From: Muribaculaceae bacterium
GTDB taxonomy: Bacteria > Bacteroidota > Bacteroidia > Bacteroidales > Muribaculaceae
Direction of reading: 5' to 3'
Length of the DNA stretch: 42,296 nucleotides
NCBI GenBank assembly: GCA_029071345.1
Contig: JAIEAO010000178.1
Coordinates: 1 to 42,296, forward strand
The number at the start of each line of letters is the position of its first letter. Positions within the stretch are counted from its first letter, which is position 1. The notes beneath the pieces are model-generated. The model saw only the letters and a program-made list of their open reading frames with translations. It had not been told where the DNA came from and did no database searches. Below are positions 30,945 to 39,200 of this stretch, one piece after another. Position numbers and translations under genes: made by a program.

Positions 30945-33917
30945 TTATTTGAAACGGCGGTTGCCCTGAAGCACGGGTTTGCCTTCGGCTGATACCTGTG
31001 CGTTCTTCTTGCTGTTCTTGGCCATGATGGCGTAAGCGATCGGAGCTGCGCAGAAGAGTGAGCAGAATGTACCGACTACAACACCGAAGATCATAGCGAA
31101 TGTGAACGACCGGATGGTGTCACCACCGAGGAAGAAGATGCAGAGGAGCACGAGCAGAGTCGAGAACGACGTCATGATCGTACGGCTCAATGTCTGGTTG
31201 AGCGACTTGTTGAATGTGATTCTGCGGTCTTCTTTGGGATATACGCCGATCATCTCACGCACACGGTCGAACACAACCACGGTATCGTTGATCTGATAAC
31301 CGATGATGGTGAGGACTGCAGCGATGAACGACTGGTCGATCTCCATAGAGAAGGGGAAGAAGCCCCAGCATACGGAGTAGAAGCCTACGATGAGGAAGGC
31401 AGTCAATGCTACGGCGCAGACAGCACCCACTGAGAAGGCGATGTTGCGGAAACGGAGCAGGATGTAGAGGAACATGCAGACGATGGCGATGGTGAGAGCC
31501 CAAGCTGCGTCGCGCTTCATGTCGTCGGCCACTGACGGACCAACTTTCTGAATCGAGATGATACCGTGGCTTTCGTCTGACACTGAGAATGCGTCGAGAT
31601 CCATTGTCTTGCCGTTAACGGTAAGTTCGTCCTGCAGACCTTTGTAGAGGAGTGAAGCAACCTCGTTTTCGATACCCTCAGATTCCTCAGCAATCTTATA
31701 GTTGGTAGAGATACGGAGCTTAGAGGGGTTATCGATGTTGATTACAGCTACAGAGACAGTCTTGTCGTTAGCTTCGGTCTGGAAGAGGTTGAGGAGCTTG
31801 TCCTGAACAGCCTGACGGTCTACATCTTTCTCGAACTGAACAACGTAGTTGCGACCACCTGAGAAGTCGATACCCTGGTTCATACCGCGGATTGCGAGAG
31901 AAGCAATCGAGATAACGATGAGGGCTACCCAAACAGAAGCGGCAACCTTAGTCTTGCCCATGAAGTCGATCTTCGGGTTGGTGAGGAAGTTGCGGCTGAG
32001 GGCAGTAGCGAATGTCATGTTAGCGCAGCGACCGTTCTTGGTGATGAGGTCGAATGCGATGCGGGTCAAGAACACTGCTGTGAAGAATGAGCAGACGATA
32101 CCGATGATGAGCGTGGTAGCGAAGCCCTTGATCGGACCTGAACCGAAGAAGAGGAGGATCACGCCGGTGATAACTGAAGTAAGGTTAGAGTCGAAGATTG
32201 CAGAGAATGCATTTCCGTAACCTTCGGCGATGGCCTGACGGAGTTTCTTGCCGTTCTTGAGCTCCTCTTTGGTGCGCTCGAAGATAAGTACGTTAGCGTC
32301 GACAGCCATACCGAGTGCAAGCACGATACCGGCGATACCGGAAAGTGTAAGCACGGCCTGGAGCGATGCGAGGATACCGAGTGTGAAGTAGAGGTTGAGG
32401 ATAAGACCTACGTTGGCAACGAGACCGGGGATCCAGCCGTAGTATGCCACCATGAGGATCATGAGGAGGATGATTGCCACAATGAATGAGATGAAGCCCA
32501 TCTGGATGGCCTCAGCACCGAGGCTCGGGCCGATAACGTTGTTGCTGACAACGTTAACCTTTGCCGACATCTTACCGGATTTGAGCACGTTGGCAAGGTC
32601 GTTGGCCTCTTCGGGAGTGAAGTTACCTGTGATCTGTGAGCTTCCGCCGGTGATCTCGTTGTTTACGTTCGGGAATGAGTAGACATGCTCGTCAAGGACG
32701 ATGGCGATCGGGCGGCCGATGTTGTTACGGGTGATTGTGGCCCACTCCTGAGCACCGCGGTCGTTCATCTTCATGTTGACCATGTTACCCTGCATATTGT
32801 CGTATTCAGAAGAAGCTGAAGTCACAGCGTCGCCTTCGAGAACAGCGTCACCTTTGAGGGCGATGAGCTCCCAGTAGCCTACGGTCTTGTCTTCACCGTT
32901 GTTCTTCTTAACCACGTTGCCCTTCTCATCGAGAACGGGGAACTCCGCCTGCTTAACCGACCACATAAGTGTGAGGTCAGAGGGAAGAGTGCGTTTTGCA
33001 AGCTCTGTGTTCATCACAGAGTCCACGATATTCTTGTAAGTCGGAGCAACCATACCTACGATCGGAGAACCTGCGCGCTGCGGGCCACCGAGAAGTTCGA
33101 TCACGTTGAGGTGATTTACGGTGTCCTGCTGAGCGAACGCTACAGCGAAGCGCTGGAGGTCGTTGGCGATCTCGTTATAGTTGTAAACCTCGAAGAACTC
33201 AAGGTTGGCGCTCGATTTCAGAAGCTCGGTTACGCGCTCAGGCTCTTTCACGCCCGGGAGCTCAAGAAGGATCTGACCTGTCTTGTCCTGAAGTTTCTGA
33301 ATGTTAGGAGCAACCACACCGAACTGGTCGATACGTGTGCGGAAGATGTTGAAGGCAGCGTCAACCTGACTTTCCACCTGCTTCTCGAGAGCGGCGGTCA
33401 CCTCAGCGTTAGAGGCGTTAGATTTGAGCTGGCCCATGTATTCACCTTCGCGAACAAAGAGGCTGGCCATGACGCCGGGCTGGATGTAAGAAGCAACCTT
33501 GCTCACAAACTCCTTGTCGCTGCTCTTGGTGCCGTCAGCCTCAGCCTTCTTGATGGCGTCGTTGATCTGAGCGAGCTGAGCGTCGCCGGAGGCATACTGG
33601 CGGAGAATGTCGGGAACGGAGATCTCGAGGACCACGTTCATACCCCCCTTCAGGTCAAGACCGAGACCGACCTCCATCTTGCGCACCTGATTATAGGTGT
33701 AGCCTAAATAAACTTTCTCTTTGTCGATTGAGTCGTTGAATTGCTTCAGACTTTGTTTGTAGACATCATTGGTCTCGTCTGAAGTCTTTGAGATGAGGGT
33801 GGCATACTCTTTTGCCTTCTTCTCATAATGAGAGGTTACGAAGCTGAAAGAGATGTAGAAACCGCAAATCAAGACCAGGAGGATCGCAATGGTGCTGATA
33901 AACCCTTTGTTCTGCAT
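30945..33917 (-). CDS. secDF: SecDF fusion, protein translocase accessory subunit
   Basis: A 990-residue fusion of SecD and SecF in one chain, the usual form in Bacteroidota. It uses the proton gradient to help SecYEG release exported proteins on the periplasmic side. SecD part (about 1-620): first membrane helix ISTIAILLVLICGFYISFSF, VGLGLDLKGGMNVVLE, a large periplasmic region, then VLALGMAVDANVLIFERTKE with the membrane Asp. SecF part (about 650-960): GIDFSGGRNYVVQFE and IIGYQINDTVVVFDRVREM. About 12 membrane helices in total. It ends with a basic tail (LQGNRRFK). It is transcribed alone, divergent from the Big_5 lipoprotein and followed by a terminator. Heavy secretion by this organism's PULs fits but is not evidence of linkage. 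Confidence 0.98.
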   Translation of the reverse strand: MQNKGFISTIAILLVLICGFYISFSFVTSHYEKKAKEYATLISKTSDETNDVYKQSLKQFNDSIDKEKVYLGYTYNQVRKMEVGLGLDLKGGMNVVLEISVPDILRQYASGDAQLAQINDAIKKAEADGTKSSDKEFVSKVASYIQPGVMASLFVREGEYMGQLKSNASNAEVTAALEKQVESQVDAAFNIFRTRIDQFGVVAPNIQKLQDKTGQILLELPGVKEPERVTELLKSSANLEFFEVYNYNEIANDLQRFAVAFAQQDTVNHLNVIELLGGPQRAGSPIVGMVAPTYKNIVDSVMNTELAKRTLPSDLTLMWSVKQAEFPVLDEKGNVVKKNNGEDKTVGYWELIALKGDAVLEGDAVTSASSEYDNMQGNMVNMKMNDRGAQEWATITRNNIGRPIAIVLDEHVYSFPNVNNEITGGSSQITGNFTPEEANDLANVLKSGKMSAKVNVVSNNVIGPSLGAEAIQMGFISFIVAIILLMILMVAYYGWIPGLVANVGLILNLYFTLGILASLQAVLTLSGIAGIVLALGMAVDANVLIFERTKEELKNGKKLRQAIAEGYGNAFSAIFDSNLTSVITGVILLFFGSGPIKGFATTLIIGIVCSFFTAVFLTRIAFDLITKNGRCANMTFATALSRNFLTNPKIDFMGKTKVAASVWVALIVISIASLAIRGMNQGIDFSGGRNYVVQFEKDVDRQAVQDKLLNLFQTEANDKTVSVAVINIDNPSKLRISTNYKIAEESEGIENEVASLLYKGLQDELTVNGKTMDLDAFSVSDESHGIISIQKVGPSVADDMKRDAAWALTIAIVCMFLYILLRFRNIAFSVGAVCAVALTAFLIVGFYSVCWGFFPFSMEIDQSFIAAVLTIIGYQINDTVVVFDRVREMIGVYPKEDRRITFNKSLNQTLSRTIMTSFSTLLVLLCIFFLGGDTIRSFTFAMIFGVVVGTFCSLFCAAPIAYAIMAKNSKKNAQVSAEGKPVLQGNRRFK

Positions 33918-33980
33918 TTCGTTTTGTTGTTATTTTATTGTTATTTATTCGTTGTATTATGGGTGCGAAAATGTGCTAAG

Positions 33981-34020
33981 TCCACGGAAACCCGACCCTC
34001 GGAAGAGGGGTTCCTGTGGA
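33981..34020. promoter_or_regulatory. Structured element between secDF and the Big_5 lipoprotein
   Basis: TCCACGG (33981-33987) pairs with CCTGTGGA-side bases (34013-34020), AAC with GTT, and the inner CCCTC (33996-34000) with GAGGG (34005-34009) around a GGAA loop. If the promoter at 34040-34047 is used, this falls in the secDF leader. The G-T pair and GNRA-type loop would be better formed in a plus-strand RNA, so the strand is open. Confidence 0.45.
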
Positions 34021-34039
34021 AATGCTATTTTTCAGCTTG

Positions 34040-34047
34040 CAAATATA
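34040..34047 (-). promoter_or_regulatory. Candidate secDF -7 box
   Basis: The minus strand reads TATATTTG (TAnnTTTG). It would give a secDF leader of about 115 nt containing the structured element 33981-34020. No clear -33 box. Confidence 0.4.
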
Positions 34048-34056
34048 CGGCTTTTT

Positions 34057-34089
34057 TTTGATGTTTCCGCCATAGTTTGCATAATTTTG
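34057..34089 (+). promoter_or_regulatory. Promoter of the Big_5 lipoprotein gene
   Basis: TTTG (34057-34060), 21-nt spacer, TAATTTTG (34082-34089): a full match to the Bacteroidota -33/-7 arrangement. It gives a leader of about 57 nt before the ATG at 34153. Confidence 0.65.
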
Positions 34090-34152
34090 GATTTTTCTAC
34101 CCTTATTTCCCAATTTTTTATTTATTTTTGGCGTTGTATGATGTGAAAAGTT

Positions 34153-36144
34153 ATGAAATTCTCCGATAAATTTAGATATTTCAATAAATCGACGTTAGGT
34201 CTGGCAGCTTCGGCGGGGGTGCTCCTCCTTGCCGGCGCGTGCGCCAACATAGGTAACCCGACCGGTGGAGCCCGCGACGAGGATCCGCCGATTTTCCTCG
34301 GTGCGAATCCGCCACAGGGGTCGCTGAACGTGAACAAGACACGACTCACGCTTTCGTTCAATGAGATAGTTAACGTTAAGGACCCGACCACTAAGATTGT
34401 GGTCTCACCGCCGTCGCGTCAGATTCCGCGCGTGATGTCGGTGGGTAAGCGCGTCAACATCACTTTCGATTCACTTCAAGCCAACACCACCTACACCATC
34501 GACTTCGCCGACGCCATCGAGGATAATAACGAGGGAAACAAGCTGACAGGGTTTGCCTACACCTTCTCCACCGGCCCGACTATCGACACACTCCGCATCT
34601 CGGGAATGGTGCTCGATTCGCGCAACCTCGAGCCGCAGCAGAGCATCCTCGTCGGTGTGCAGGAAAATCTTAACGATTCCGCTTTCACAACGCTGCCGAT
34701 GTTGCGCGTAGCCAAGACTGACGACCGCGGACGCTTCACCATCCGCGGACTGAAAGAGGGCACCTACCGCGTCTTTGCACTCGACGACCGCGACGGCGAT
34801 TTCAAATACGCCAATCCGGAGGAGGATATGGCATTCTATGAGGTGACCGTGTCGCCGACTGCCGAGCGCGTCGAGACCACCGACACCATCTATAACGAAC
34901 TGACGGCTGAGGTAGATACCGTTCACACGCGTATGCGCACGCGTTATCTTCCTAATGACATCCTGCTGCGTACCTTCAACTCGCAGATACGTCCGCAGTA
35001 TCTCACTAAATATGAGCGTATCGATACCACCAAAGTCTTCCTCAAGCTCAACACACGCACCGCGGAGTTGCCTAAGCTCGACATCATAAATCCTGCAGGC
35101 GAGACTTTGAAGGGTGCTATTCTGGAACGCAACCTAACCAACGACTCGTTGGTCTACTGGCTTCCCGAGCGCCTCGTTCATGTCGATTCGCTGCGAATTG
35201 CGGCTACATATCTGCGCACAGACTCAACCGGAGGCTTATCGCTCACCACCGACTCCCTGCGCTTCTTCTACAACCGCCCTAAGCCTAAAAAAGTCAAAAA
35301 GTCGGATGAGAAGAAAAAAATCTCTGTGGAAGATTCGATCAAGGCCATCACTCTTGCCATAAATTTCAGTGGATCAACGCAGGATGTTTACCTTCCTGTC
35401 ACTTTCGACGTACCCGAACCTCTGCAAAGCCTCGACACCGCAGCCTTCCATCTCGAAATGATGGTGGATACCGTCTGGATGCCGGCAAAAGAGAAGTTCA
35501 GGCTCACGCAGCGCGACAGCGTTTCGCCACGCCACTTCCAGATTGAATATCCGTGGGCTTACGACACAAAATACCGCATAACGGTTGATACGCTTGCCGC
35601 AGTGGGTATGTATGGCAAACCTACACGCCCCTTGGAACATACATTCACCACCAAGAAAGAGGATGAATACTGCTCCCTCGCGTTCGATCTTATCGGTCTC
35701 GACCCGGGAATACCGGCTTTCGTTGAGTTGCTGACACCCTCAGACGCGGTAGTGCGTGCTGAGAAAGTGGTGAATAACCATGTCCTTTTCCGCTATCTCA
35801 CTCCCGGAAAATATTATGCCCGCGTGATCGAGGATTACAACGGCAACGGCGAATATGACACCGGCAACTACGATCTTCAGCTGCAGCCCGATCTCGCCTA
35901 TTATTATCCGAAGGTGATCAATATCAAGAAAAACTGGGATAAGGAAGAGCAATGGGATGTCTTCGCCGTGGCCATCGACCAGATGAAGCCAGAAGCAATC
36001 AAGAAGAACAAACCTGCGGCCGATAAGAAAGACCGCTTCAAGAACAGCAACAACGAAGAAGAAGAGGAAGAAGAGGTATTCGACCCCACGGCCAACCCCT
36101 TCGACCCCAACACCCGCAACCGCCGCAAGACCGGCGCCTACTGA
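34153..36144 (+). CDS. Ig-like (Big_5) domain lipoprotein
   Basis: A 663-residue lipoprotein: hydrophobic LGLAASAGVLLLAGAC with lipobox AGAC near residue 30, then ANIGNPTGGARDEDPP, a common start of this Bacteroidota family. The following segment (about 45-140: PPQGSLNVNKTRLTLSFNEI, TTYTIDFADAIEDNNEGNKL) is a SbsA/Big_5 Ig-like domain. A CarboxypepD_reg-like part follows (TDDRGRFTIRGLKEGTYRVF). Later beta-rich regions include RYLTPGKYYARVIEDYNGNG. The C-terminus is charged: a run of seven Glu flanked by Asn/Lys/Arg-rich text. These are envelope proteins of unknown exact role, almost universal in the phylum. Start chosen at ATG 34153 before the signal. Confidence 0.88.
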   Translation: MKFSDKFRYFNKSTLGLAASAGVLLLAGACANIGNPTGGARDEDPPIFLGANPPQGSLNVNKTRLTLSFNEIVNVKDPTTKIVVSPPSRQIPRVMSVGKRVNITFDSLQANTTYTIDFADAIEDNNEGNKLTGFAYTFSTGPTIDTLRISGMVLDSRNLEPQQSILVGVQENLNDSAFTTLPMLRVAKTDDRGRFTIRGLKEGTYRVFALDDRDGDFKYANPEEDMAFYEVTVSPTAERVETTDTIYNELTAEVDTVHTRMRTRYLPNDILLRTFNSQIRPQYLTKYERIDTTKVFLKLNTRTAELPKLDIINPAGETLKGAILERNLTNDSLVYWLPERLVHVDSLRIAATYLRTDSTGGLSLTTDSLRFFYNRPKPKKVKKSDEKKKISVEDSIKAITLAINFSGSTQDVYLPVTFDVPEPLQSLDTAAFHLEMMVDTVWMPAKEKFRLTQRDSVSPRHFQIEYPWAYDTKYRITVDTLAAVGMYGKPTRPLEHTFTTKKEDEYCSLAFDLIGLDPGIPAFVELLTPSDAVVRAEKVVNNHVLFRYLTPGKYYARVIEDYNGNGEYDTGNYDLQLQPDLAYYYPKVINIKKNWDKEEQWDVFAVAIDQMKPEAIKKNKPAADKKDRFKNSNNEEEEEEEVFDPTANPFDPNTRNRRKTGAY

Positions 36145-36164
36145 TTCGGCTCTGCCGAATCAGT
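36140..36164 (+). terminator. Perfect hairpin overlapping the stop codon of the Big_5 gene
   Basis: ACTGATTCGGC (36140-36150), loop TCT, GCCGAATCAGT (36154-36164): a perfect 11-bp stem with the TGA stop (36142-36144) inside its left arm. No T-run follows. It could be a factor-dependent terminator or transcript-end stabiliser. Confidence 0.5.
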
Positions 36165-36286
36165 AAGTATGAAGTATAGAGTATAAAGTTTTGAGATTAT
36201 AGGAGAGGAGACAAGGGAGGAGCCGCAAGTGGCTCATACGAACGGCAGATACGCACCTTTAAACATATAAAACGATAAGACAGGAA

Positions 36287-39200
36287 TTATGCCTCTCTTC
36301 TTAGGGTTAAATCAGCAAGCAACACGGCGTACTCTTCCGTTGCATCTTTAGGTCGCCATGCCACAATAAACCTGATGGTGGCATCTGTAACTTTATACCC
36401 TTTGTCGATCCATAAGGTCAGCTCGCGTTGCATCTTTTGCGATAATTGGGCGAGAGGCGTATTGGAGGCACGATCATAGAGGAAGTTATTCTCAAACCGT
36501 AGGGTTTGCCCGGCCCTTAGCGCGAGAATCTCATTCTTCCGATATGTGAAAAATCCGAGGTTCACATCTCTGTGGGATAACTGCAGAATAACTTCGTCGG
36601 GCATCGTATATTCCTTTTGGGACACAAGGCGCTCATCGGCCGGGATACGGTCTAGAGCTGAAGAATTGGTATGTATAAACAGACGCTCTTTTGCGCGGGT
36701 AATCCCGACATAATATCTGCGTCGCTCCTCATCCCGTATTGGCTTCTGATTGTTGATAAGCATATAAACATCATCAAACTCGCGCCCTTTGGCTTTATGA
36801 ATTGTAGAGACCACCACATCTGCGCCGTCGAGATCGCAGAAGTCTTCAACAGATGATTCGAACACAAATTCCCTAAAGTCTGTGTGATATTTGGTTTTAT
36901 TGGTTTGTTCAAACAGGGCGACACACCGCTTCAAATAATGAAGGCTCGCTGAATCGGCATAGGCGCCAAAAGTCTTCTGCTTTGCCTGTTCCCAGACTTC
37001 ATCCGGGATAATCGGGGAATGTTTGTGGCGGTTTATCTGTTTTAGGAACATACGAGTTTCGGCAAGGTTCCAGAACCGCAATCCATCCATGCTTTGCACA
37101 AGTTTGCTGTTCACCCCGCGTCTGTGCAGCATCGCCACAATAATTGCCGCCTCCTCGTTAGTCTGAGTCAAGACGCATACCAAGCCATTCCGGCGATGTT
37201 TGAGTAAATCTTCTACAAGAGGAGAGAACATTATTGATGAAGCGTGATGGCGAATGCAGACCGCGCCGTCGTTGTGATTCATTGAAATGATCGGGGTCGT
37301 TTTCATCCTTGATGTTATGCCCTTTGCGAATGCGTTGGCAAAGGCTACCACATTTTGTGAGCTGCGGTAGTTTTCATTCATCTCAATAAACCGGGCACCT
37401 GACTCTTTTAGCAACTGCGCCATATATTGAGAATCTGAACCCCGGAATTCGTATATATTCTGGTCATCATCTCCAACGGCAATCACGCGCATCTCTTCAT
37501 TGAATTTGATGAGCGCACGAAGCAGCGCATACTCTTCGTGGCTCATATCCTGTGCCTCATCAATTACCAGCACCGTCTTTGCGATACGGTTTGGCTCGAC
37601 ATCTCCATTTTCAATCATCTGCGCGGCCTGTGTCACCACATCCTTTGAATCATCGATGTTGCCGACTTTACCTAAGAGGTCGAAACAATAGGAATGGAAA
37701 GTCTTTATCTCTACAAAATGGGCGGCATTCCCGATAAGATCCATCAACCGTTGTTTGAATTCGGTGGCAGCCGCACGCGAGAACGTAAGCATTAACAATT
37801 GCTCATGCTTCACATCCTCGAGCTGCAGCAACGAGGCGAGTTTATGGACCAATACCCGTGTTTTCCCGCTTCCCGGTCCCGCAGCAACCACAATGCAGCG
37901 AGATTCTTTGTCGGATATGATTTCCATCTGTTTTTCAGATAAGTCTCCAAAAATATGACGGTATTTCTCGGGCGTGACATTGCGCTCAATCTCTCCAAGC
38001 CTTTCTCCCCGGAAATATTTCGAGATAAACCTTTTATAGTCCATCTGGAAATAATCGTGCACATATTGCAGAGCCGCATTGTAATCCTTCACCATCAGAT
38101 TGGCATATTCCCCCACAATGTGAATCTGCTGAATCTTTTGCTTGTAGAACTCGCTTAGAATTCTATAGTCCTCTTGCTTATATCGCGAGCGGTTGTCTTT
38201 GATGATACGGCGAATCGACATCGCATTGTAGAGCACAAGAAATCCACCCTCCAGTTTCAGAGCCCCGATTTTTGAGAGATAAAGCAATGCCTCTTCTACA
38301 TCCTCCAACTGGAGGTCTTGCATTGAATGCAACAAAGTGTTTCCATTAGCTTTAAGGTCATTCAGCAACTCTATTACAGAAAAGGTGACACCCTTCTCTT
38401 TTTTATCAATTTGTTCATCTTCATCCGATTGGGGAGTTTGAGAAGTGAGGTTGTAAAGCCATTCAATCGTAAACTGGCATATTGCCAACCGCTTTTCAAA
38501 CCTTTTAAGAGTCGAGTCTATATCGGCCTGACATCTGAGTTCAATGTTGCGTGAGGCATCTTCTTTTTTTCGTGTATAACCTTTGATGGTCAGGAAATAT
38601 AACAATGTGCGGATATCCTTTTCAGTTGCGGTCCGAATACCTTCTTTCTGAGCATTATCGTTTAGCTGCTTATACGAAACGTGGCAGATATCGGACGACA
38701 CATACTGAAGGAGATATCGCTCAAGTCTGGAGAACCGTTCCAGCAGCCTTTTTGATTTATTTTCCGAATCTCCGGCATCGTGCATATATGCGGATATATC
38801 TTTGGAGTCGGCAAGAATACCCTCTTGACGCATACGCTCCACATTTGTAACAACGTCGCTCTTGCTGAGCCCAAGAATATCTGCAAGATAATCTACTCGC
38901 GATTCCGCTTCCGCGTCTTTGTTTACGTTGCTGTGTTTCTGAGTTATAAGAGACTTGATAATGCGCACCGCCTTTTCTACATCTTCCTCCTCGAAGAGCA
39001 ATGAGGCCATGATACGATTGCGGGCTTCTTCCACGTTCTTCACAGTAATTCCGGTGGCATAGACGTGAGGAACATTGTTCCCACGTTCAAGATATCCGGC
39101 CTGCTCCAATGCAGCCAGAGCTGTGCGCACACGCGTCTCGATATCTGAGACTGAATCATCCCAGCCAGCTTGCCGGGCAATCTCTAAGGCAGAGCAGCTG

